From Xylocopilactobacillus apicola (lineage in GTDB: Bacteria; Bacillota; Bacilli; Lactobacillales; Lactobacillaceae), in NCBI RefSeq assembly GCF_033095985.1, contig NZ_AP026802.1:1426001-1490000 (forward strand): DNA of 64,000 bases, read 5' to 3'. Below, in pieces: positions 42,920-51,398 of this stretch. The notes beneath the pieces were generated by a model. That model was not told the DNA's origin. It made no database searches and was given only the letters and a program-made list of their open reading frames with translations. Position numbers and translations under genes: made by a program. Numbering within the stretch: the stretch's first letter is position 1; each line of letters opens with the position of its first letter.

Positions 42920-45787
42920 CTATCCTTTTGGCACAAAATATTGAGAATCAACCCATTGATTTCCGCCAAGATTATACATAGTTTTACCATTGTTTGTTGC
43001 GATTTTGAAAAATTGCCACGCTGTACCATCCGGCAATTTCTTCGTATAGAGTTTCTGATCTGGTGTAGTCCAGACATTAACGCCGTAACCTGGAACGTAA
43101 TTAATTACTCCCACGCCAGTTACAGGTTGGACATTCCAGCTATCATCAGTGTTTCCAACCAAGCTAACGTATAAAGCTGAAACCCATTGATTGTTTCCTA
43201 ATTTATACCACTTGCTCCCGTCAGGATAAGTAGCAGTCTGGAAATATTTCCATGCAGTTCCATGTTTCAATTTACGATAACTTCCGTCTGGCAGAGTTTC
43301 GGCTCCACCTGTAACACCAGGCGTTTTCCAAAGATTAACGCCATAACCTGGAACATACTTGATCCACAACACCCCATCTTTATCTTCAAGCGCTGGCGTC
43401 TGACCAGTTGATTGTTGAACAGTCAACGTCCGAGTGTAATTCAAAGTAGTTGCGTTATCTTTTGGATTAGTAATACTATAGGAAATATTGTAAGTCCCTG
43501 CACTTGTTGCAAATGTGTTACTGCTCAAAGGAACGTTAACTCCATCTTTAGTCACCTTAACTGAAACAAAATTATTTGGCACTGTTTCAGTAATTGGTGT
43601 CGTTGGTGTACTAGTAGACGGATCAGTATAACTATAAGTAAATGACATGTTATTTAATACATTAAACGGGGTTCCAGCCATAACCTTCGGATTAGCAGTT
43701 TCACTTCCGCTATATTTAGCAGTAATCGGTTGGCTGACAACCGAATTAATGACCAACGTCGAAGTTTTGGTAACTGTTTTCGTTGGATCATCTGGATTAG
43801 TCCAAATGTAATTAATTGTCAGAGTATCAGGAGTGGTCATTGAAATAAGTTTATTTGAATTAAGCGCCACCGTTTGACCCTGCTTATTAGTAATTTTAAA
43901 AGTCACTTTATTAGGATCGAGAGTGTGGGTTGCACCATCTGAACCGACATAGCTTGCTTTAACATCGCTCATTCCTAAAACCGAAGCAAATGGACTGACT
44001 TCTTTTTGCTGATTATTTGACAAAGTATAAGTTGCATTATCTTTAAAACCTGTGACCGTTGGAGCCACTAAATCGGAAGAAGAGACCGTTAAAGTTAAAT
44101 CTTTAGTTGCAACTTTTGAAGTGTCGTTTGGATTTGTGAAAGTATAGTGAACTGTATAAGTTCCAGAAGTTGTTGTCGGAACTGTACCGTCACTGTTAAG
44201 AACAACATCACTTCCGTTTGCGTTTTTAACAGAAATTGAAATATTAGCTGCCGGAAGAGTCTGAGTTGCACCATTAGCATCAAGATAAGTTGCAGCAACA
44301 TCAGCCTTTGCATCATACTTGGTTGTACTCTTACTGTTAACTGTAACCTGGCTGTTTTCCGGGAACTTTGTAATCGTTGGAGCTACTGCTGCGTTTGGAA
44401 TACCTTTCACAGTTACTGGAATCTTAACTGTCGCTTCAATTCCAGTAGTATTATTAGTAACTGACGCCAAAACGTACTGGGTCCCAGTTTTAGCATCAAC
44501 CGGCGGCAAGATAAACTTAATTGTGCCAACTTCACTATTATTAGAATCAACTGTATCGATGTTATTGTAAGCTTTGAAATTACCAGCACCGTCTGTGGTT
44601 GTTTGGAATTTTCCTTCAAGATAGTTTTTAAGTTGATCTAGGCTATTTTGATCGTTATACGTATAAGATAAGCTAGCAGCATCTACTTTATTTGGCGTCA
44701 AAGTTTGTCCATCTTTGACCGTGGAAATAGTGGTAGTTCCATTAGCATCAGTTGAACCATAACGAAATACTGGATAACTTTTATCAGTAACATTTCCAAT
44801 AATTATTCGACGGATAACATAAGCCACCGCATTACTTCCTGGGGTAACAGGAGTGTTAGTGATCGTAGCTAAATTCTGATCATTGGCGTCTTGAGTTAAG
44901 AAAACAAAATCTCTAGCGTTATAGCGATCAGAAATTTCTTTGGTATAAGGAACTGGGATATACTGCTTAACAACTTCAACAGTGTTATTGCTGGTCAGAT
45001 CATAGTTACGATAATCCTTCGTGATTAACGCACTTGAACCGGTTTTTTGATAGTAATAAGTCGAATTATTTACAGCCGAGTTCAATTCAATTGCAGAAAA
45101 GATCTGCCGACCTGCATAATCCTTGATTACTGCTGCATTATCTGAACCATTCTCCGTCTGACTTGTTGCACTACCATTATCTACTCGCCGAGATGGAATG
45201 CTTCCCAAAGAAATCTTAGCTGGATTGTTAACAACGGTAACATTAATAACTTTTGTTCCTTTAACGTCCCCCGCACTATCTCTTGTAGTTAAGGTAACTT
45301 TAAAAGTCTGACCAGAACTTAACGTCTGTAACTGATGAATCAAATCACCTGAACCTGTCGCAGGAGTTATTTTGTCTCCTGTGACATTCATCGTTGTCCG
45401 ATAATTTGAATTCGAAAGAAAACCAACTATTGCACCATCTTTTACCAACAATCTTAAAAGACTATTATTTAACTTGTCATAAAGTTTTGCGTAAGCGTCG
45501 GTACTGGTGGAAAAAAGCGAATTGCTATTTCCGACATTGTCATAAACAATATTTCCATTACCACTACTATAATCTCCACCTAAATCAGTTAAACCACTCA
45601 ATTGATCCAACGATACACTAGCGTTTGAATTAAAGCCGTTGTCTAAAGAAGATTGATAATCTGAGTTTACTTCAGCCCGAACATCTGTGACTACCGGCTG
45701 AAAAGCGAAGGCAACTGCACTGGTTGCAACAGGAGCAATGGTCAACAATGCTGTTGCACAAACTCCTAAATATTTAAATTTATTCAT
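42920..45787 (-). CDS. SLAP-domain surface-layer-type protein, paralog 4
   Basis: 955 residues from ATG 45787; a frame extending to 45814 adds nine residues containing the Shine-Dalgarno GGGAGG and is rejected. Signal peptide KFKYLGVCATALLTIAPVATS. N-terminal domain with GNSNSLFSTSTDAYAKLYDK, an inserted YNDQNSLDQLKNYLEG module, three Ig-like modules (the middle one has NATYTLSNNQQKEVSPFAS), and two SLAP domains ending NLGGNQWVDSQYF plus the short tail VPKG. Its closest relative in the window is paralog 5, which has the same middle-module variant. Confidence 0.9.
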   Translation of the reverse strand: MNKFKYLGVCATALLTIAPVATSAVAFAFQPVVTDVRAEVNSDYQSSLDNGFNSNASVSLDQLSGLTDLGGDYSSGNGNIVYDNVGNSNSLFSTSTDAYAKLYDKLNNSLLRLLVKDGAIVGFLSNSNYRTTMNVTGDKITPATGSGDLIHQLQTLSSGQTFKVTLTTRDSAGDVKGTKVINVTVVNNPAKISLGSIPSRRVDNGSATSQTENGSDNAAVIKDYAGRQIFSAIELNSAVNNSTYYYQKTGSSALITKDYRNYDLTSNNTVEVVKQYIPVPYTKEISDRYNARDFVFLTQDANDQNLATITNTPVTPGSNAVAYVIRRIIIGNVTDKSYPVFRYGSTDANGTTTISTVKDGQTLTPNKVDAASLSYTYNDQNSLDQLKNYLEGKFQTTTDGAGNFKAYNNIDTVDSNNSEVGTIKFILPPVDAKTGTQYVLASVTNNTTGIEATVKIPVTVKGIPNAAVAPTITKFPENSQVTVNSKSTTKYDAKADVAATYLDANGATQTLPAANISISVKNANGSDVVLNSDGTVPTTTSGTYTVHYTFTNPNDTSKVATKDLTLTVSSSDLVAPTVTGFKDNATYTLSNNQQKEVSPFASVLGMSDVKASYVGSDGATHTLDPNKVTFKITNKQGQTVALNSNKLISMTTPDTLTINYIWTNPDDPTKTVTKTSTLVINSVVSQPITAKYSGSETANPKVMAGTPFNVLNNMSFTYSYTDPSTSTPTTPITETVPNNFVSVKVTKDGVNVPLSSNTFATSAGTYNISYSITNPKDNATTLNYTRTLTVQQSTGQTPALEDKDGVLWIKYVPGYGVNLWKTPGVTGGAETLPDGSYRKLKHGTAWKYFQTATYPDGSKWYKLGNNQWVSALYVSLVGNTDDSWNVQPVTGVGVINYVPGYGVNVWTTPDQKLYTKKLPDGTAWQFFKIATNNGKTMYNLGGNQWVDSQYFVPKG

Positions 45788-45887
45788 TTTTCTATAATCC
45801 CTCCCAGGGAACATTAAAATAATTTCACTTAGTTATTATAGCAATCAAACTCCGCTTTTGAAATACTTCACATAAGGTCCTTGATTC

Positions 45888-45913
45888 AAAAAAACAACCT
45901 CCTAATGAGGTTG
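45888..45913 (-). terminator. Terminator of SLAP paralog 5
   Basis: CAACCTC (45895-45901) and GAGGTTG (45907-45913), followed on the minus strand by seven T. Confidence 0.88.
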
Positions 45914-45928
45914 CTCAAAAATTTATTT

Positions 45929-48796
45929 TTAAGAATTAGGGAAGAAGTAAAGACCGTCTACCCATTGATCTCCACCTAAATTATACATTGTTTTACCATT
46001 TTTAGTTGCAACCTTGAAATACTTCCAAGCGGTTCCGTGAGAAATTTTCTTAGTCCAAGTTTGTTGATCAGGAGAACTCCATACGTTAATACCGTATCCT
46101 GGAACATAACTTACTGTCCCAACCCCTTCGCGATTAACTGTAGCCCAAGTATTTGGACTTGCCACTGCCGTCAAACTTGCATAAGTTGATGGAATCCATT
46201 GATTAGTTCCTAGTTGGTACCACTGACTACCGTCAGCGTAAGTTGCAACTGCATTGTATTTCCAAGCAGTTCCATGTTGTAATTTGCGCAAGCTTCCGTC
46301 AGGATTTCTTTCAGCGCCACCGTTGTAATTATTGTTTAGCCAAAGATTAATTCCATACCCCGGAACATAATTAATCCAAACGACTCCTTCTGAATATTGA
46401 ATTGTTGGACTCGATGGAGATGGAGTAGGATTTGGAGTTGGCTTAGCAGAGGCGCTTTTTACCGTTAGCGTTCTCGTATAATTCAAAGTAATAACATTAT
46501 CCTTTGGATTAGTAACTTTATAAGTGATTGTGTAAGTTCCCTCAGATGGAGTAAACGCATAATTCGTTAGTGCTACTTCTTTATCATCTTTAGTAACCTT
46601 AACGTCCACGAAATTATTTGGAACCGCCACAGTCGTCGGAGTTGTTGGCGTACTAGAATTTGGATCTGTATAAGTCAAATTAAAAGATATGTTGCTTAAA
46701 GTGTTAAAACTCTTAGTATTAGTGTCAATCGTCGGATCAGCCACTTGATTATTACTGTATTTCGCAGCCATCGGTTCACTAACCACTGAATTCACAATTA
46801 AAGTTGAACTCTTTTTAGTAGTTTTTGTTGGATCGTCTGGATTAGCCCAAATATAAGTAATTGTGTAAGTGCCCGGAGTAGTCATTGGAATACAATTGTT
46901 AGAATTTAAGGACACTGATTGGCCATAAGAATTTTTGATATCAAAAGTAATATTTTTTGGATCAATCGTATGATTTGCACCATCAACACCAACAAAAGTA
47001 GCTTTTACGTCCCCCATGCCTAAAATTTGTGCAAGCGGGCTAACTTCTTTTTGCTTATTATTGGATAAATTATAAACTGCGCTATCTTTGAACCCAGTAA
47101 TAGTTGGCGCACTCAAATCAGCTGAGTTTACCTTCATCGTCAAATCTTTTTTGACATTTTTATTAGCGTCGGATGGATTTGAAAAGACGAAGTGAACCTT
47201 GTAAGTTCCAGCAGTAGTTGTCGGGATTGTCCCGTCGTAGTTAAGGCTCACCGCTTCGCCCTTAGAGTTCTCAACGGTAACTTTGATGTAGCGGCTTGGT
47301 AGATCACGAGTCTTATTATCAGCACCAACGTAAGTAGCAGCAACAAGACTGGTTGGATCAAGCTTTGTTACCAACCGACTGTTAACGATAACGTCCCCAG
47401 ACGGAAACTTAGTTACGGTTGGCGCCACGGAAGGATCTGGAATATCTGTAACTTTTACAGGAATTTTGATGGTTGAAGTCGCACCAGTATCTGCATTAAA
47501 TGCCTTAGCAATGACATTTTGTGGACTTGTATTAGCAGTCAAATCTGGTAATTCAAAAGTAATTGCTAATTTAGTTCCAGTCGGACTATCTTTATACGCT
47601 GTTAACTTCCCAGCTCCATTGGAATCAGTTTTAAAATCACCGTTTAAGTAATCCCTTAATTTCGCCAAGCTGCCTGAATCATTGTAAACGTAAGTCAATT
47701 TAGTTTGGTCAACTGAATTAGGTGCTAGAATATCACCATTTTCAAGAGTATTAGTTGCTGAAACTCCTTGATAAACTGTGGTATATCTAAATATTGGATA
47801 GGCTGGGGTTCCAACAACAACTTTTCTTTGAACATAAGCAAATGTTGTCGGACCCGGTGTTGGAACAATTTTGGTTATTTTACCACTATTGTCAGTGTTA
47901 AGAAAAACAAAACTGCTTGGATCAAACTTAGAAGCAATCGTATTTGTATATTTGATCGGTATCAACTGATTAACAACTGCACCAGTTCCATTTCCCAAAA
48001 CATTCAAATTAAACGTATTGAGCTTAGCAAATTGGTTTTTTCCGTCAACTGCATAGTAATAGTCTGTAGCTGCGCCAAAAGCCTCTGCATGGAAAGCCTG
48101 ATTACCACTTGCGTCCTTAATATCAGCTGCCTTAGCTACTTTATCAGCCGTATTACTACTAGCTGTAGCTGTAATATCATCAGGGGCAGCTAATTTAATT
48201 TTATTTGTTGGATCAGCAGTAACAGTGACGTTGATTGAGAACGATCCTGTTTTAACAGGTGTCGAATTATCACTCATAGATAAATCGACTTTTACCTGAT
48301 CTCCAGCCCGCAAACCTTGTAATTTAGTTACTAAATCTGATTCACTAGTTGGAGCAGGGGTAAGTTTAGTACCTGTAATCTGCATTGAGATACTTGTGCC
48401 CAAAGTAGCCAACGTTCCCATCTTAGCTCCGCTTTTAACGAGCAGCTTCAAGAAAGGAACTTCTAGATTATCATACAGTGAAAGATTATCTTTACCTTGT
48501 CCAGTTTCTTTATACATTTCACCAGCAGTAGTTGTTGAGTACTTAAAAGTCTTATCAGACTCCATTGCTTTTTTAAAACTACCAGTAGACAAATCTTTAA
48601 TTTGACTCCTAGTTAAATTAACATCGGAACTAAACCCTGCTTTAAGAGCACTAACAAAAGTTGTCTCCTCGTCAGCCCTAACTGTTTCCGTTCTAATTGG
48701 TTGACCTGCCAAAATTACTGCCGAATTTGCTACCGGAGCAATTGTCAACAAGGTTGTGGCACAAAGGCCTAAATATTTAACTTTATTCATTTTCAT
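45929..48796 (-). CDS. SLAP-domain surface-layer-type protein, paralog 5
   Basis: 955 residues; ATG 48796 behind TTGGAGGAAAATT. Signal peptide KVKYLGLCATTLLTIAPVANS. N-terminal domain with the LYDNLEVPFLKLLVKSG segment shared with the paralogs, the YNDSGSLAKLRDYLNGDF module, three Ig-like modules, a Pro/Ser/Thr linker (KPTPNPTPSPSSPT) and two SLAP domains ending NLGGDQWVDGLYFFPNS. The Pro-rich linker before the SLAP pair is specific to this copy. First gene of the tandem cluster; its upstream region is cut by the IS110 copy 119 bp before the start, but promoter room remains. Confidence 0.9.
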   Translation of the reverse strand: MKMNKVKYLGLCATTLLTIAPVANSAVILAGQPIRTETVRADEETTFVSALKAGFSSDVNLTRSQIKDLSTGSFKKAMESDKTFKYSTTTAGEMYKETGQGKDNLSLYDNLEVPFLKLLVKSGAKMGTLATLGTSISMQITGTKLTPAPTSESDLVTKLQGLRAGDQVKVDLSMSDNSTPVKTGSFSINVTVTADPTNKIKLAAPDDITATASSNTADKVAKAADIKDASGNQAFHAEAFGAATDYYYAVDGKNQFAKLNTFNLNVLGNGTGAVVNQLIPIKYTNTIASKFDPSSFVFLNTDNSGKITKIVPTPGPTTFAYVQRKVVVGTPAYPIFRYTTVYQGVSATNTLENGDILAPNSVDQTKLTYVYNDSGSLAKLRDYLNGDFKTDSNGAGKLTAYKDSPTGTKLAITFELPDLTANTSPQNVIAKAFNADTGATSTIKIPVKVTDIPDPSVAPTVTKFPSGDVIVNSRLVTKLDPTSLVAATYVGADNKTRDLPSRYIKVTVENSKGEAVSLNYDGTIPTTTAGTYKVHFVFSNPSDANKNVKKDLTMKVNSADLSAPTITGFKDSAVYNLSNNKQKEVSPLAQILGMGDVKATFVGVDGANHTIDPKNITFDIKNSYGQSVSLNSNNCIPMTTPGTYTITYIWANPDDPTKTTKKSSTLIVNSVVSEPMAAKYSNNQVADPTIDTNTKSFNTLSNISFNLTYTDPNSSTPTTPTTVAVPNNFVDVKVTKDDKEVALTNYAFTPSEGTYTITYKVTNPKDNVITLNYTRTLTVKSASAKPTPNPTPSPSSPTIQYSEGVVWINYVPGYGINLWLNNNYNGGAERNPDGSLRKLQHGTAWKYNAVATYADGSQWYQLGTNQWIPSTYASLTAVASPNTWATVNREGVGTVSYVPGYGINVWSSPDQQTWTKKISHGTAWKYFKVATKNGKTMYNLGGDQWVDGLYFFPNS

Positions 48797-48920
48797 AATT
48801 TTCCTCCAAAAAAAATAAATCGTTTTAGAGCACGTTCTAGTTACTATTATACACGATTAAATTATTTTTAATTGTTAAAAATCTTAATTTTTTTGACAGA
48901 AGCCAAATAATATTCAAAAA

Positions 48921-49174
48921 AACATTCTAAGATTAGTAGTGGATAGATGGATTCGACGGAATTCATCTGTTCCCTACTTTTTTTATGTTACAGTAGGCAT
49001 GAAGTTGCACAAGTCGTAGGTCTTTTTGACGCTTTGTCGTCGTAAAAAAAACTGGCAGCTTCATGATCTTTATTAAGGTCTGTTCGTAGAATGTTGGACG
49101 CATGTCGTCGGGTATAGAAAATTAGATAGATAAAGATTTAATGAACTCAACTTCAAGAAAGGATGTACTAAATA
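48921..49174 (+). ncRNA. Candidate bridge-RNA region, copy B
   Basis: 254 bp noncoding upstream of the transposase. Visible structures: a stem of about 20 bp (48935-48954 with 48959-48978); CATGAAG paired with CTTCATG enclosing an inner hairpin near GACGCTTTGTCGTC; and AACATTCTA (48921-48929) paired with TAGAATGTT (49087-49095). The 13-mer at 49030-49042 is the exact reverse complement of 50370-50382 at the 3' end of the transposase gene. IS110-group elements encode the bridge RNA in this flank (known); exact ends and loops are not established here. Confidence 0.5.
48935..48984 (+). terminator. Inward-facing terminator in the IS left end, copy B
   Basis: Stem of about 20 bp with one mismatch and GACG loop, then six T. 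It would stop transcripts entering the element from the left. Confidence 0.8.
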
Positions 49175-50389
49175 ATGAGAACTGTTTTCGGAATTGATAT
49201 CAGCAGCAAGACTTCAAATGTTGCCATATCCGTTGATCAAAATGTCGTGAACCAATATAAATTTGACAATGATCAGATCGGTTTTGATCGCCTTTTAAAT
49301 GATCTTAACTCGGTTAAAGAACCAGAGATCGTCTTTGAAGCCACTGGGGTCTACTCCCGCAGTTTACAAAAGTTACTGCAAGATCACGGGTATCAATATA
49401 CTTGCCTTAATCCCTTAGTTGCCAAGAAACAGTTAGACAGTCTGCGTCCTCGTAAAACTGACGCTACTGATGCTTTTAATTTGGCTCAAACTCAGTTTCA
49501 ACTAAATCGTAAACCTAGTTATCAGCAAGATCCCGTTTATGATCAATTAAAAGATTTGAGTCGTTTCTACCAGGAAATCAGTACAGATCTAGTTCGAGCG
49601 AAGACGAGGCTTCATCGAGCACTCCAAATGACTTTTCCAAGTGTTGAGAGAATTCTCAGCACGCCTAATGGCACACTCTATTGGAACTTAGTTAAGAGAT
49701 ATCCTCTGAGTACGATGGTTCCCACTGGAGATCCTGAAGAACTAGCACCAGTGGTGCTTAATTCTACCAATAAGAATATGTCACAAGCCAGGGCACTAAA
49801 GATTGCAGCTAAACTACAAGATTTAGCCCAAGCCTGTCATCCAGCTGTCAGCAGTAATTCAAGCATGATCAAGCAGGTTCGTTACTTGGCTGACGAGGCA
49901 CTCAGACTTCAAGATTTAAAGCATGACTTAATTCAAGAAATGATTGAACTGGCTCAAGACCTCCCTGAATATGAGATCTTACTTAGTATTCCAGGCATTG
50001 GCGAAGTAACCGCCGTTCTTTTAATTGCCGAAATCGGTGACATTAGACGTTTTACTTCAGCTAATAAAGTGAATGCTTATATTGGAATTGATCTGAGACA
50101 TTATGAGTCGGGAAATTACGAAGCAGCCGATCACATCAGTAAACGGGGGAATCCTTATGGGCGCAAAATTCTTTATCAGATGGTGATGAATATTGTCTCT
50201 TCAACCAGCAGTAAAACTTCTAAGCAGATGCATGTTGCAGATTATTACCGAAACAAAAAGCAATCAGCCCCGTCTCATTCGACGAAGAAGATTGCCATTG
50301 CTTCGATGCACCGCCTGCTTAGAACGATGTACATCCTGATCATTAAAAATCAGAAATATTCTTATCATCCGACGACAAAGCGCCAATAG
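49175..50389 (+). CDS. IS110-family RNA-guided transposase, copy B
   Basis: 404 residues, identical to copy A at 29979-31193. It keeps the DEDD catalytic residues (GIDISS, FEATGVYS, KTDATDAF) and the C-terminal serine-containing domain (YESGNYEAADH, SKRGNPYGRK). ATG 49175 follows AGAAAGGATG. Complete reading frame, so potentially active. Confidence 0.95.
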   Translation: MRTVFGIDISSKTSNVAISVDQNVVNQYKFDNDQIGFDRLLNDLNSVKEPEIVFEATGVYSRSLQKLLQDHGYQYTCLNPLVAKKQLDSLRPRKTDATDAFNLAQTQFQLNRKPSYQQDPVYDQLKDLSRFYQEISTDLVRAKTRLHRALQMTFPSVERILSTPNGTLYWNLVKRYPLSTMVPTGDPEELAPVVLNSTNKNMSQARALKIAAKLQDLAQACHPAVSSNSSMIKQVRYLADEALRLQDLKHDLIQEMIELAQDLPEYEILLSIPGIGEVTAVLLIAEIGDIRRFTSANKVNAYIGIDLRHYESGNYEAADHISKRGNPYGRKILYQMVMNIVSSTSSKTSKQMHVADYYRNKKQSAPSHSTKKIAIASMHRLLRTMYILIIKNQKYSYHPTTKRQ

Positions 50390-50599
50390 GTTATTTCTGA
50401 TTACAAGAGTACTATAACACCATTTAGAAAAAAATTCATCAGTGGTGGTTTATTTGGTGCAGGAAAAAATTGAATATTCCAGTAGATTTTAGTGATTAGC
50501 GATAGTTGAAATTGAACTTTATGAAGCAAAGTTTCTACTTGAGATCACTTAAAATATTTTTGAGTTTGAATTTAAAAGTTCAGAAATCAGGATCCTTTA

Positions 50600-50628
50600 T
50601 AAAAAAACAAGGAACAATTTGTCCCTTG
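50600..50628 (-). terminator. Inward-facing terminator in the IS right end, copy B
   Basis: CAAGGAACAA (50608-50617) and TTGTCCCTTG (50619-50628), followed on the minus strand by seven T. It blocks entry of transcripts from the DUF1129 side. Confidence 0.75.
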
Positions 50629-50688
50629 CTGATTAATCAAAATAAAAATATTTAAAATAAAATTTCAAAATCACTTGACTAATCGTAG

Positions 50689-50715
50689 AAAATAGACCTC
50701 AATATCTCAGGTCTA
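50689..50715 (-). terminator. Terminator of the ychF-DUF1129 operon
   Basis: TAGACCT (50693-50699) and AGGTCTA (50709-50715), then TTTT on the minus strand. The T-tract coincides with the end of the IS110 copy. Confidence 0.82.
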
Positions 50716-50723
50716 TTTGTAAA

Positions 50724-51398
50724 CTAGAAAATTGTTCCAACAATATGGTACTTGCGTTTCAAATAATAGTGCGCTCCGAACAGTAAGGCTGCCAGAACTA
50801 AGTAAATAAAGGCGTCAAATGTTGGATTGAACGCAGGCGGAATAATTGCTGCAATTCCCGTCACAACAAGCAATCCTAAGAATCCGAGGATAATTACACC
50901 AATTAATTTAAGCCAGGAAGCTCGCTCTTCTTTCGGCTGAGACATCCAGCGCGTGAAATATGCCCACGGACAGCCAAACTCCGCTGACATTAAAATAACA
51001 GTCACAATTCCGCTCGCACTAGAGGCCGACTTGGTTTTGGACGTCAACAGCACTAAACAAGTCATTGCGCTAAGCAGGAAGGCAAAAATCACTGAGTTAT
51101 CTAGCCAAAGAATGCTAAATTTACTTGCTGGCTTCGATTTTTCGCCTTTAATATGATCACTTGCTTTTTTCCGAGGTGTTCCATAAAGACGATTAGCTGG
51201 CATCCCTTTGCGCTGAGCTTCGATAATTTCGCCTAAAATGCTTTCGACATATTCGTCAGCTTCTTGTTCGCTGTAATTTTCTTCATTGACCAAAACTTTG
51301 CGTAATTGAAAAACGTAATCACTGTTTTTCTTTGTCAATTCATCTTGCGAATGTTTTGGAGCTTCTTGCTCGATAACTTTCTCTTTTTTATCACTCAT
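50724..51398 (-). CDS. DUF1129 family membrane protein
   Basis: 224 residues. Cytoplasmic charged N-terminus (about 1-90, with a YSEQEADEYVESILGEI helical segment and a Lys-rich stretch) followed by four to five transmembrane helices (about 95-220) and a basic end. This family is regularly found next to ychF in Lactobacillales; its function is unknown. Its ATG overlaps the ychF stop (TAATG), so the two are translationally coupled. Confidence 0.85.
   Translation of the reverse strand: MSDKKEKVIEQEAPKHSQDELTKKNSDYVFQLRKVLVNEENYSEQEADEYVESILGEIIEAQRKGMPANRLYGTPRKKASDHIKGEKSKPASKFSILWLDNSVIFAFLLSAMTCLVLLTSKTKSASSASGIVTVILMSAEFGCPWAYFTRWMSQPKEERASWLKLIGVIILGFLGLLVVTGIAAIIPPAFNPTFDAFIYLVLAALLFGAHYYLKRKYHIVGTIF

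Larger units (their letters stand above)
48916..50692 (+). mobile_element. IS110-family insertion sequence, copy B
   Basis: 1777 bp, reverse-complement of copy A (29676-31452), which fixes the ends. Together the copies form a 17.5-kb inverted-repeat-bounded segment. The right end lies 4 bp from the terminator hairpin of the DUF1129 gene. Confidence 0.9.

Noticed and set aside
29676-50692. Composite transposon formed by the two IS110 copies
   Set aside because: IS110 elements lack terminal inverted repeats and do not normally mobilise intervening DNA as compound transposons, and no target duplication brackets the whole segment. Inversion by homologous recombination is the more reasonable consequence.
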